A DNA stretch of 64,000 bases from Dyadobacter endophyticus (lineage in GTDB: Bacteria > Bacteroidota > Bacteroidia > Cytophagales > Spirosomataceae): positions 868,001 through 932,000 of the forward strand of contig NZ_BMIA01000003.1 in assembly GCF_014641595.1 (NCBI RefSeq), written 5' to 3'. This document shows positions 26,226 through 34,715 of the stretch, piece by piece. Both the position numbers and the translations under genes were made by a program. The notes under the pieces were generated by a model. That model was not told the origin of the DNA, did not search any database, and was given only the letters and a program-made list of their open reading frames with translations. Position 1 is the stretch's first letter, and each line of letters starts with the position of its first letter.

Positions 26226-29012
26226 TTAGCGGAAAAGTTGGTCGAAATTCAGACTGATATAATACAACCCTCCCACAGCCGGTGAGCCGTATGCCTGCAC
26301 GATGTATTTGTTGGTGATATTGGAACCACCCAGTTTAACAACCGTTTTCAGGCTGGGAATGCGATAGCTAACCTGCGCATCGAGCAAGTTGTAGGCATTC
26401 ACGCGGCCCGGACGCATTTCGGTAAATGTGCCGTACCAATCGAATGCTTCCTGCCAGTGCCAGGCCACATTGAAACCGATGCGATCTGTCAGGCGTGAAT
26501 TGCCGAAAATCACATTGGACTTCCATTTCGGCGTGTTGAATGCCGGGATATTATTCGGATCGGCCTCGCCCATGTTGAAATCGATCCAGGTTGCATTCGC
26601 CGATACTTTGTAGTTTTTAGGTAAAGAGTAGGTCAAACCGGCGCTTACACCCTGGATCGACACTTTGTCTTTCGCATTGGTATATAACTGGTACAACTGC
26701 CGTCCCGCTCCCAGCAACTGCATAGCGGCCTCCTGGTTCACCGAGCCGTCGGCAGCCAAAATATTGGATGGCGCCGCAGCTACCACCGTGTTGATAATAA
26801 AATCAGTATACCGGCTGTAATAATAGTTCACATCAAATAACAGTTGTTTCGCAATCAGTCCCTTATACCCAATCTCATAGCTTTTCACTTTCTCCGATTT
26901 GATATAAGGCACATTCGATTTCACCAGCTTGTCCTTGTTGTTCGCAACGGCCTGGGGGAACGGGACTCCTTTTTGCATATCGGCTCCGAATGCCGCCGCA
27001 AATTGTGAGAACGAAGCAATCGTCACCGAGTTGGAATAGGCATTCAAACCCACAGAATTGACGGGCGCACCGCCGAGAATGATGATCGGGCCAACATTCA
27101 GCTTGATATACTGATCGCCGATCGTCGGGTTGCGAAAGCCGGTTTGGTAAGATGCGCGGAAATGGTGGTTTTCGCTGGGGGAGAAAACGGCGGAAGCACG
27201 CGGCGTGAAACGGCCATCGAAGTTCTCGTTCTTGTCGTAACGGCCCGAAACGGTCAGTTTCAAACGATCTTTCCAAAACGATTTCGAAGCCTGGGCAAAA
27301 ACGCCGTACTCTTCGTTGGTCAGGTTTTTATCCTTGTCGTCGAAAAGCGTCCCGCCCGTGTTGAGAAAATACTTCCGGTAGTTGGCGCCGACCTGGAAAT
27401 TGACCACTCTCAAAAGTGAACTGAAATCGTACATTCCTTCCACGTGATTCAGGCTGCACTGGCTGAGAATACCGGCACCTGCCAATCCACGTGTTTTAAT
27501 CAACTGGTCTTTGGCTGTATTAAATGCGTCGGAACCCGGCGCAATGCGCCCCTGATCGGCGAAGCCGCGTGCGGCGGTATGGTTCTGCTGCGCGACACCG
27601 GTAACCGCGCCATTATAAGCTGCCGCGTACCTCGCAAACCAGGTCGAATCGGCTTTGTTGGGAGCGACGGTGTTGCCCGCGAGGTCTTTCACCCAGCTAC
27701 GGTTGATCTGCTGGCCCAACGCCCGGGTATTGTAGGAATTGGTGGAATACTCGTGGTTGGTATAGGCACGCACGTAGAAATTACTTCCCCGGAGTTCCAG
27801 CCTGTGCTGCACGAATTTGAAATCGTTGATCACAAACCGGTTTGAACCGGTATACTGAGCCGTTCCCTGGTTGAAGTTGCCCTGGTAAATGGCTTCCAGC
27901 TTGTCGGTGATGCGGTAATGCAGCGCACCGCTCAGTTTCAGGCTGTAAACACCATAGGTAGCAAGGTCTTTTTCCTCGTAACCCGTGCGCGACACGCGGC
28001 CGATGTTCGGCAATGTCTGCGCCACTTCGTCGCCGTAGATGTTCAACGCATTCCGGCCGGGGTTGTTGGGACCGCGATTTTCCGGGTTGGTATTCGGATC
28101 AATGTCGGTGTAATCGTTGGCATACCAGTCGGTCCCTTTCAGATAAGATGCATTTACTTTGAATGCGAGTTTGTTGTTGAAGGCTTTCGCGTAACGGATA
28201 GCCAGGTCGTAAAGCGGCTTCGCTCCAAGGCCGGTACCATCGCCGAGGTGATTGATACCAAACTTCGTCTGGGCGCTCAGTCCCTGGTATTCAAATGGAT
28301 TTTTGGTGCGTGTATTGAGCATTCCGTTGAATGCGATCGGGCCGTACAATGCGGAGGCTGCGCCGGGGATCAGTTCCGCACTTTCGACATCGATATCGTG
28401 CGGCCCGAAAAGATTGCCCATCGCAAACCCAAGGCCGGACGGCTGGTTATCAACTCCATCCACGAGTTGCAAAAAGCGGCTGTTGCCCGTTGTATTGAAC
28501 CCGCGGGTGTTGATTTGCTTGTAAGTCAGACTGCTCGTTACCATATCGAGCGATTTCAGGTTTACCAAACCATCATAAAAATTGGCGGATGGCGTCTGCT
28601 GAATTGCGCGGGAATCCATTTTTTCGATGCTCACCGGCGACCGCAAAATGCTCTCTTCCACGCGTGAAGCCGTTACCACCACCTGGTTCAGCTCCTCGAT
28701 CGACGGTACCAGGTTGATCCGCAACGCTTCCGAAGAAGCCACTTCTTTTTCCTGCCTCGCATAGCCCACGAGCGAGATGATCAATGTAGCGGGGATATTG
28801 GTTTTTAATTCAAAATAACCCTCAGTATTGGTAACGGCACCGGTATTCTTGCCCTTGACAGAAACCGAAACGCCCAAAACCGGCTTTTGCGACTCATTGT
28901 CAAAGATATGGCCCGAAATTTTCGTGTTCTGCGCTTCCACAATCTGCGCGGCGGCGCCCGGCGTGAAACACAAAGCAATGATGATGTATAGAAGAGGTAA
29001 AATTCTTTTCAT
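26226..29012 (-). CDS. TonB-dependent receptor with carboxypeptidase-like N-terminal domain
   Basis: The 928-residue outer-membrane protein has a signal peptide (cleavage near PGAAAQ), then a carboxypeptidase D regulatory-like domain (about 30-110, SGHIFDNESQKPVLGVSV), a plug (about 115-230) and a beta-barrel ending in FR. It is not SusC-sized and no SusD gene is adjacent, so it probably takes up a small ligand. It lies between the MFS gene (downstream) and two AhpD-like genes (upstream), in one direction and with short gaps. A ligand that needs oxidative processing is a possibility suggested only by the neighbours. Confidence 0.9.
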   Translation of the reverse strand: MKRILPLLYIIIALCFTPGAAAQIVEAQNTKISGHIFDNESQKPVLGVSVSVKGKNTGAVTNTEGYFELKTNIPATLIISLVGYARQEKEVASSEALRINLVPSIEELNQVVVTASRVEESILRSPVSIEKMDSRAIQQTPSANFYDGLVNLKSLDMVTSSLTYKQINTRGFNTTGNSRFLQLVDGVDNQPSGLGFAMGNLFGPHDIDVESAELIPGAASALYGPIAFNGMLNTRTKNPFEYQGLSAQTKFGINHLGDGTGLGAKPLYDLAIRYAKAFNNKLAFKVNASYLKGTDWYANDYTDIDPNTNPENRGPNNPGRNALNIYGDEVAQTLPNIGRVSRTGYEEKDLATYGVYSLKLSGALHYRITDKLEAIYQGNFNQGTAQYTGSNRFVINDFKFVQHRLELRGSNFYVRAYTNHEYSTNSYNTRALGQQINRSWVKDLAGNTVAPNKADSTWFARYAAAYNGAVTGVAQQNHTAARGFADQGRIAPGSDAFNTAKDQLIKTRGLAGAGILSQCSLNHVEGMYDFSSLLRVVNFQVGANYRKYFLNTGGTLFDDKDKNLTNEEYGVFAQASKSFWKDRLKLTVSGRYDKNENFDGRFTPRASAVFSPSENHHFRASYQTGFRNPTIGDQYIKLNVGPIIILGGAPVNSVGLNAYSNSVTIASFSQFAAAFGADMQKGVPFPQAVANNKDKLVKSNVPYIKSEKVKSYEIGYKGLIAKQLLFDVNYYYSRYTDFIINTVVAAAPSNILAADGSVNQEAAMQLLGAGRQLYQLYTNAKDKVSIQGVSAGLTYSLPKNYKVSANATWIDFNMGEADPNNIPAFNTPKWKSNVIFGNSRLTDRIGFNVAWHWQEAFDWYGTFTEMRPGRVNAYNLLDAQVSYRIPSLKTVVKLGGSNITNKYIVQAYGSPAVGGLYYISLNFDQLFR

Positions 29013-29039
29013 AGGTTCGATTTAAATAGATCAGGAAGG

Positions 29040-29606
29040 TTAGTTCTGTTTTTTCAAATGGTCGTAACCGTTGGTCAGCCGGTTGTAACCGTGGTCCACT
29101 AAACGTTGGCCAAGGCCGGTATAAAATTGGGGGTCAGCCGGCGCCACGGTAGCCATACCGTCGACGTACCGGTTGTAAAGACAAAAAAGGCCTGCGATTA
29201 GTACCGTATCGTGGATTTCCACGTCCGTAGCACCCTCCGCCTCAGCATTCGCTATCGATTCGGCCGTTACTGCCTTGCCGCTCACCTGCACCTGCTTCGC
29301 GATTTTCAACAAAGCTTTCATTTTACTGCTCACCGGGGCTGCGTCGATATCCTGTTTCATGATCTCACAAGTTTCGGTTTCCCCCAGCAGCAGATCCGCG
29401 GCAGCTGTGTGTGCAGCAGTGCAAAACCGGCATTCATTGTTATGCGATACGATGGTCGCGATCAGTTCACGCTCCGCGGGCGTCAGCGAATTCTCGCCAC
29501 GCAGAATAAATTGCGTCAGCTGACGTATAGGCTCGGCAGTTACCCGGCTGTATTCCAGCAATCCGGTAATGCCGGGCAAATGCTCCGGTAGTGGGATATG
29601 TGGCAT
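29040..29606 (-). CDS. AhpD-like/carboxymuconolactone decarboxylase-family protein
   Basis: The 188-residue, mostly helical protein has ECRFCTAAH, the CxxC-x3-H motif of the AhpD peroxidase-related branch, at about residues 58-66. Such proteins use the two cysteines to reduce peroxides or act as peroxidase-related carriers; some lack measured activity. No signal peptide is seen, so it is cytosolic. It is the second of two neighbouring paralogues of equal length that lie 19 bases apart, and is followed by the large TonB receptor gene. Confidence 0.88.
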   Translation of the reverse strand: MPHIPLPEHLPGITGLLEYSRVTAEPIRQLTQFILRGENSLTPAERELIATIVSHNNECRFCTAAHTAAADLLLGETETCEIMKQDIDAAPVSSKMKALLKIAKQVQVSGKAVTAESIANAEAEGATDVEIHDTVLIAGLFCLYNRYVDGMATVAPADPQFYTGLGQRLVDHGYNRLTNGYDHLKKQN

Positions 29607-29625
29607 GAGTGCTTTTGCTTAATGA

Positions 29626-30192
29626 TTACGCCTCGATGGCATCTTGCTTGATCGGATACCGTACATAACCCGTAAACGCCATACGTTGCCCCATTTCGCG
29701 GTAGGCCTCGTTGTCTTGCGGTGCCCAGGTACCCAGTCCGTCCACATAGCGGTTGAACATGCAGAATGCTGCGGCAATGAGTACCGTATCGTGGATCTCC
29801 TTGTCGGCGGCACCTTCGGCTCGGGCCGCAGCAACGTCGGCGTCGGTCACTTCCTTGCCGCTTTTTTGCACTTTGGCAGCGATATTCAGCAATGCGCGGA
29901 GTTTGGGGGACACCTCAATCACCTGGAAACCCTGTTTGATGTCGTCGATCAAACTGAGGTCACAGCCTAAATGCGCCATCGCAGCCGAAGCGTGCGACGT
30001 ATGGCAGAAATGGCAGTTGTTGAGGTACGATACGTGTGCCGCGATCAGTTCGCGCTCACCACTTGTGAGCGGCGATTCGCCGCGAAGCAGCGTTTCAGCC
30101 AATAATTGCAGCGGGCCAGCCGTTTCAGGCCGGAAGTTAAACAGTCCGACAATGCCGGGCAGCGATTCATCGGGTAGAGCAATATGCGCCAT
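29626..30192 (-). CDS. AhpD-like/carboxymuconolactone decarboxylase-family protein
   Basis: Starting at the ATG at 30192 the protein has 188 residues, the same as its paralogue downstream; an open extension to 30246 is unlikely because it would break this match. NCHFCHTSH gives the CxxC-x3-H redox motif. The two proteins share the opening of the fold (LPGI.GL, LLRGE.PLT..ERELIA) and a conserved late segment around IHDTVLIA and NRYVDG, so they arose by duplication. A peroxidase-like or redox role in the uptake block is inferred. Confidence 0.88.
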   Translation of the reverse strand: MAHIALPDESLPGIVGLFNFRPETAGPLQLLAETLLRGESPLTSGERELIAAHVSYLNNCHFCHTSHASAAMAHLGCDLSLIDDIKQGFQVIEVSPKLRALLNIAAKVQKSGKEVTDADVAAARAEGAADKEIHDTVLIAAAFCMFNRYVDGLGTWAPQDNEAYREMGQRMAFTGYVRYPIKQDAIEA

Positions 30193-30333
30193 TGTGAGGG
30201 AAGATTTCTGGGTTAGTAAATCGGTCTTTCCTCCTGTGTGCGGCATTCACATGTGCAGCCGGGAGCATATACGCATCCACACATACGCGCGGGGAACGCA
30301 AGGCTCTTTACAGGAAGGATGAGAGGGGATGAA

Positions 30334-30891
30334 CTAGGCCAGATCCGGCGGCGGGGATGGTATAGAAGAATATCTTTCAGGCAGAATAGATCTGACGGGA
30401 AATTGCAGGGCCATATCATCGGATGGCTCCCATTCCAGCACATAAAACGTATGCTGGCGACCAGCAGTCATGTATTCTTTAAGGAAATTCTTTAAAATGC
30501 TCGAATGCGCGTCTTTTTGTGGATCTAATGCCTGGCCGGTAACCTGATCGTTGATCTTCGAAACGAGGTCAGAAAAGCGGTCGCGGGCGTTCTGGTCAAA
30601 CTCACAATGCACATATAACGTATCGTTGATGAGCTGCTGGCTTTTCATCTGGTAAAACTGCCCTTCGTGCTCGATCTGCCCCTGGACAGGCTCCGGTGCG
30701 TCCCAGTCATTCTGGTAAGGGACAGCCACGGGCACTTTGATCACAATATCCACAGAACCTGCCGCCTGCTCCACCAGGCCCTTTCCCTCAGAACTGATGG
30801 TATAGCGCTCCTCCGACAGGTAGACTATCGAATAGCCCACCATATTGTAAAGCAGCAGCCCCAGCAACAATATGGAAATGATCCTGCGCAA
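30334..30891 (-). CDS. Membrane-anchored protein of unknown function
   Basis: The 185-residue product starts at a TTG (30891) because an in-frame stop lies 18 bases upstream and no ATG lies between. It opens with one hydrophobic helix (RIISILLLGLLLYNMVG), probably a membrane anchor or uncleaved signal. The remainder is a soluble strand-rich domain and ends in a proline-rich tail. I recognise no family. A TACATTTG element on the minus strand (30931-30924) looks like a minus-7 box, but a good TTG partner is missing. It precedes the AhpD-like pair on the same strand. Confidence 0.6.
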   Translation of the reverse strand: MRRIISILLLGLLLYNMVGYSIVYLSEERYTISSEGKGLVEQAAGSVDIVIKVPVAVPYQNDWDAPEPVQGQIEHEGQFYQMKSQQLINDTLYVHCEFDQNARDRFSDLVSKINDQVTGQALDPQKDAHSSILKNFLKEYMTAGRQHTFYVLEWEPSDDMALQFPVRSILPERYSSIPSPPPDLA

Positions 30892-31025
30892 TGTTGAAAT
30901 ATTGAAATTTTATGCTGTATGTACAAATGTATGGAAATGGTATTGAAATTTATGGAAGTAATTTAAAATTTTTGGTGTTTACCTCCCCGGGGCACATCGT
31001 TGGTAAGGGAGTCGCCCCCAAGTAC

Positions 31026-31033
31026 TACATTTG
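31026..31033 (+). promoter_or_regulatory. Possible minus-7 element of cupin gene
   Basis: TACATTTG fits the Bacteroidota minus-7 consensus and lies 35 bases before the ATG at 31069. The nearest TTG is 23 bases upstream, slightly further than usual. Confidence 0.4.
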
Positions 31034-31068
31034 TTCTGAACAATTCCTTATTAAGCCAAAACAACACA

Positions 31069-31407
31069 ATGCCTTTCGTCAACTTCAAAACCAATAAAGT
31101 AATCAAAATCTGGGATGGAATCTATGGCACGCTGGGCCATTCGGAGCAGCAGACCTTCGGGCATTTTACGATCGATGCCGGAACGGTGCTGCCCGAGCAT
31201 AGTCATTTCCATGAGCAGTGGTGCCATGTGCTGGAAGGCGAGCTGGAGTTTACCGTAGACGGGGAGACCGTGCTGCTCACGCCGGGGATGACGGCCCACA
31301 TTCCGCCGCACGCGCCCCATTCCGCGATCGCGCATACGCAATGCAGGGTGATCGATTGCTTTACGCCCGCGCGCCAGGATTTTATTGAGCTCGAAAAGCA
31401 ATCGTAA
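31069..31407 (+). CDS. Small cupin-domain protein
   Basis: The 112-residue protein begins MPFVNFKT; an open frame extends to 31000 but the start at 31069 has a minus-7 element upstream and a better N-terminus. It has the two cupin motifs: motif 1 around LPEHSHFHEQWCHVLEGEL with three histidines and a Glu, and motif 2 around PPHAPHSA with a His. It probably binds a metal and a small carboxylate or sugar. Reaction and partners are unknown. It ends one base short of the convergent GH109-like gene. Confidence 0.86.
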   Translation: MPFVNFKTNKVIKIWDGIYGTLGHSEQQTFGHFTIDAGTVLPEHSHFHEQWCHVLEGELEFTVDGETVLLTPGMTAHIPPHAPHSAIAHTQCRVIDCFTPARQDFIELEKQS

Positions 31408-31408
31408 C

Positions 31409-32797
31409 TCAGAGCCTTACGCCGGTGGTCCCACCTTTTTCCATGGAAATATCAATGGGCGCATTGGTTTTCCAGGCGCCGCGGGTGAAATCCGGGACAT
31501 CGATGGAGTTGGAGCGGTGCGCTACCGACCATTCGCTGAGCGGACCAATGGAACTCCACAACGCAGCGTCGTACACGTCCTGATCGAGCGGTAGGCCGTT
31601 GCGCAGACAGTCGATGGTGCGCCAGTCCATGAGGAAATCCATGCCGCCGTGGCCGCCGACTTGTTTGGCAACCTCGCCTATTTTCTTCACAATAGGCGGT
31701 GTATGCGCTGTTTCGAGCGCTTTGTATTCTTCGGGCGAAAGCCATTCATGGCCTTTGGAAATCCGTGCCGGTTCGGGGTATTTTAATGCGGCGCCTTTGG
31801 TACCGCTCACAAGCTGAATGCGGGAGTACGGCCTCGGCGACGCGACGTCGAACTGCACCACAATCGTTTTACCCTTTTTGGTCCGGATCGTCGAAGTGTT
31901 CATCATCCCGTTAAATGGCTTCCCTACGAACGGTTTGAAATCCGGATCACTTATAGCCAGGCGTTTAGCAGTATCGCCCATCACAAAATCGTTGTTCGAC
32001 ATCGACACCAGGTAGTCCATCGCGTCGCCGCGGTTGATGTTCATTACCTGACAAATGGGCCCCAAGCCATGCGTGGGATAGAGATTACCAGTCCTTTGCG
32101 AAAGTTCTTTCAGCTCCCAAAACTGGTAAAAACGCTCCTTGTCAAATACATATTCCTGCAAATTGTGAATATAGGCGCCTTCCGCATGGACGATCTCCCC
32201 AAAGAACCCGTTGCGTGCCAGATTTAATGTAAGCAGCTCCGAAAAGTCGTAGCAACAGTTTTCGGTCATCATGCAATGCCTGCGCGTTTTTTCCGAAATC
32301 TCTACGAGTTCCCAGCATTCATCGATCGTCTTGGCCGCAGGCACTTCCACACACACGTGCTTGCCGTGGTTCATCGAAAACACGGCCATCGGCGTATGCA
32401 ATGCCCATGGTGTCAGAATGTAAACAAGATCCAAGTCGCCTCGCTCGCTCAGCTTTTTCCAGGCATCTGCGTGGGTATGGTAGCCCTGCGGCTTGTGGCC
32501 ATTACCGGCCACCAATTGAATCGCTTCGTTTACTTTCCCTTCCCGCAAATCACAAACCGCCCTGATTTCCACGCCTGCGATCTTGTTCAGGCGCTCCACC
32601 GCCGCCATTCCGCGGTTTCCCAGGCCGATAAAGCCTACCCGCACCGTTTCAAGCTTCGGGGTAGCGAAATTGCACATATTGAATTGCTGCGGACTCGTCG
32701 CGTTTGCCAGCGGCATTCCGGTCGCCCCTGACGGCAATGCCGCCGAGGCAAGTCCGAGACCGGTCATTTTAATAAAATCTCTGCGATGCTGATTCAT
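31409..32797 (-). CDS. Tat-exported Gfo/Idh/MocA-family protein, GH109-like
   Basis: The 462-residue protein starts with a twin-arginine signal (HRRDFIKMTGLGLASA), so it is exported folded, probably with bound NAD. The Rossmann core has VGFIGLGNRGM, a CDLRE loop and an EVPAA segment. A GNLYPTHGLGP motif matches GH109 enzymes, which cleave alpha-N-acetylgalactosamine by an NAD-dependent oxidation-elimination route. It is last in the ten-gene minus-strand catabolic operon that starts at 40046. The substrate is not proven; alpha-GalNAc fits the GH20 gene and the rest of the locus. Confidence 0.86.
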   Translation of the reverse strand: MNQHRRDFIKMTGLGLASAALPSGATGMPLANATSPQQFNMCNFATPKLETVRVGFIGLGNRGMAAVERLNKIAGVEIRAVCDLREGKVNEAIQLVAGNGHKPQGYHTHADAWKKLSERGDLDLVYILTPWALHTPMAVFSMNHGKHVCVEVPAAKTIDECWELVEISEKTRRHCMMTENCCYDFSELLTLNLARNGFFGEIVHAEGAYIHNLQEYVFDKERFYQFWELKELSQRTGNLYPTHGLGPICQVMNINRGDAMDYLVSMSNNDFVMGDTAKRLAISDPDFKPFVGKPFNGMMNTSTIRTKKGKTIVVQFDVASPRPYSRIQLVSGTKGAALKYPEPARISKGHEWLSPEEYKALETAHTPPIVKKIGEVAKQVGGHGGMDFLMDWRTIDCLRNGLPLDQDVYDAALWSSIGPLSEWSVAHRSNSIDVPDFTRGAWKTNAPIDISMEKGGTTGVRL

Positions 32798-32809
32798 CGG
32801 CGGCGCGGG

Positions 32810-33892
32810 TTATGCATTTGAAATGGATTCGCTCAAAAACTGCGGTGTATAACCATTTTCTTTCGCCCAGCGGACTGCGGTGAGAATTTTGTTCCGAAAA
32901 TCGGGCTGGTAGTTGAAATAGGACGGATAGAAATATTGCTCATGTACCAGCAAATCGAGGTAGGGTGGCTTGGAACCGCTCTTTTCATGCTCGTCGAGGT
33001 GCGGTTTGATATCTTCCAGCTTTTTGGTATCGATCACGATGCTGGCACGCACGAAAGTGATATCCTCTGCCGTGTCGCGCCATACAAAGCGCTTTTTGAG
33101 ATGCCTCCGCTGCTGGGCTGTGAGGTAGTATGAAGCAGATGGCAGGTTATCGTCCACATTGAAATATCCAACCTGCCCCACGTAACCCGCATCACGCATG
33201 GCCCGCGAGCCTTCGACAGTCGCTTCGCCCCAGTGAATGGTCGTCACCGAATGCATAACTTCCTGACCGGCAAACCTTCGGATTTCATTCATAATAAGGT
33301 CACAATCGCGTTTCACCTCCTCATAACCAGCATTCACATACGGCATGTCGGGAAACTCCTGCAATGCATGGAAGCTAAGCCGAAGCCAGTCTGCATTCGC
33401 TTTCCATTCATTTTTGTATTGGTCTGTAAAATCAGAGAGGTTGAATCCGTCCGTCTGGTAAAATAAGTTTAAATGGATTTTGGTCCCGTATTCCGCATTG
33501 ACCTGTTTCAAAAAACCGAGATAGGGGTTATCGAAAAGGGAGTGATAGTGCTCTTTATTCTGCTGAATGTCACGCAAAAACCAGATATTATCATCAATCG
33601 ACAACCGGTAATGCCCGGCGAAATCACTAAGCCAAAAAACATGAATGCCGATTTTTTCGCCGCTCACCCGATCTACCGCTTCCAGCCGGTTTTTATGTCC
33701 TTCTAAAAACACCTCTGCCTCGAAATGGCCGTCGGCACGCTCGGCTTGCACGCCATTTACAAAGATTTCAGCGTCTTCCGGCGCGGCAACTTTTACCGTA
33801 ATTTTCAGTTTACCATCTAAAAAACGGCCGTCGAAGGCATGGAGCACGTCTCCTTCAATGGGAGCAATGAAGTTTAGTGGGTTATTCTGCAT
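32810..33892 (-). CDS. Two-domain protein of unknown function: Ig-like plus deacetylase-like barrel
   Basis: The 360-residue product has an N-terminal beta-sandwich (about 10-85, GKLKITVKVAAPEDAEIFVNG) and a larger alpha/beta domain. That domain contains DDNIWFLRDI, SFHALQEFPD, HSVTTIHWGE and VHEQYFYPSY, a layout reminiscent of NodB/polysaccharide-deacetylase-like (beta/alpha) barrels with scattered metal-binding Asp and His residues. The classic TFDD motif is absent, so the family link is weak. No signal peptide is visible. It sits in the catabolic operon next to the SDR and GH109-like genes; an N-deacetylase role on an amino sugar would fit but is inference. Confidence 0.6.
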   Translation of the reverse strand: MQNNPLNFIAPIEGDVLHAFDGRFLDGKLKITVKVAAPEDAEIFVNGVQAERADGHFEAEVFLEGHKNRLEAVDRVSGEKIGIHVFWLSDFAGHYRLSIDDNIWFLRDIQQNKEHYHSLFDNPYLGFLKQVNAEYGTKIHLNLFYQTDGFNLSDFTDQYKNEWKANADWLRLSFHALQEFPDMPYVNAGYEEVKRDCDLIMNEIRRFAGQEVMHSVTTIHWGEATVEGSRAMRDAGYVGQVGYFNVDDNLPSASYYLTAQQRRHLKKRFVWRDTAEDITFVRASIVIDTKKLEDIKPHLDEHEKSGSKPPYLDLLVHEQYFYPSYFNYQPDFRNKILTAVRWAKENGYTPQFLSESISNA

Positions 33893-33903
33893 GATGAAAG
33901 TCG

Positions 33904-34647
33904 TTAGTAAGTCGCCCTGCCGCCCGAGAGATCGAATGTAAAGCCGGTTGTAAAACTATTCTCCGGTGAAACAATGAATGCGGCCATGTTAGCAGCTTCT
34001 TCGAGCGTGCCGCAACGTTTCATGGGAATTTTGTCGGTCATGTATTTAACCTGCGCTTCGGGCATTGCGTCCACCAGGGGTGTCCGGATCACCGCCGGCG
34101 CCAATGCATTCACAGTGATGCCAGTCTCGGCATATTCTTTCCCCTGCACTTTGGTCATCCCGATCACCGCCGCTTTCGAGGCCGAATAGGCCAGCATACC
34201 GGCGTTTCCTTCCTTTCCGGCAATGGACGCAATGTGTAGGATCCGGCCGTAGTTGTTTTCAAGCATGTACGGAAGCACCGCCTTCGCCGTATAAAAGCTA
34301 GCCATGAAATTGATATTGAACACCTTCTGCAAATTGACCGTATCTACCTCGTGACTTTTGATGTTGGTAGCACCCGTAATCCCGGCACAGTTGATCAGGA
34401 TATCGATTTTACCAAAACGCTTCGCCACGCGCGCCACCGCCGCCGCAACCAGCTGCTCGTCGGTAACATCCACGCCGATGAGCTCCTCGCGCTCCTCATT
34501 ACCTACGAATTCGTCATCCAATGCCTGCTCGTTCAAATCGAGCAAACCTATTCTGGCGCCTTCATTCAGTAACTTATGGGCGATTACGAGCCCAAGACCG
34601 GAAGCGGCACCCGTAATGACGGCCACCTGATTCTCGAAAGTGTTCAT
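33904..34647 (-). CDS. SDR-family oxidoreductase
   Basis: The 247-residue protein (ATG at 34647; the open frame to 34758 would overlap the upstream gene) is a classical short-chain dehydrogenase. It has TGAASGLG for NAD(P), NCAG in the core, and the catalytic Ser/Tyr/Lys in IASIAGKEG and YSASKAA. The substrate is probably a sugar or sugar acid hydroxyl, judging from the operon. The C-terminal segment GFTFDLSGGRATY is typical of SDRs that act on small polyols or 3-oxo compounds. Confidence 0.9.
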   Translation of the reverse strand: MNTFENQVAVITGAASGLGLVIAHKLLNEGARIGLLDLNEQALDDEFVGNEEREELIGVDVTDEQLVAAAVARVAKRFGKIDILINCAGITGATNIKSHEVDTVNLQKVFNINFMASFYTAKAVLPYMLENNYGRILHIASIAGKEGNAGMLAYSASKAAVIGMTKVQGKEYAETGITVNALAPAVIRTPLVDAMPEAQVKYMTDKIPMKRCGTLEEAANMAAFIVSPENSFTTGFTFDLSGGRATY

Positions 34648-34715
34648 TTTACCAGCGCGTTTAGTGGTGTATTTAGTTTTGCTGGTTTTAAAAATACTCT
34701 TTTCTTTGTTTCTAA

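Noticed and set aside
27918-28667. 249-codon open frame on the + strand
   Set aside because: It is antisense to the TonB receptor and shows no domain.
30900-30955. Repeated TATTGAAATTT, 41 bases apart, upstream of the 185-residue protein
   Set aside because: Only two copies in AT-rich DNA; no link to another promoter was seen.
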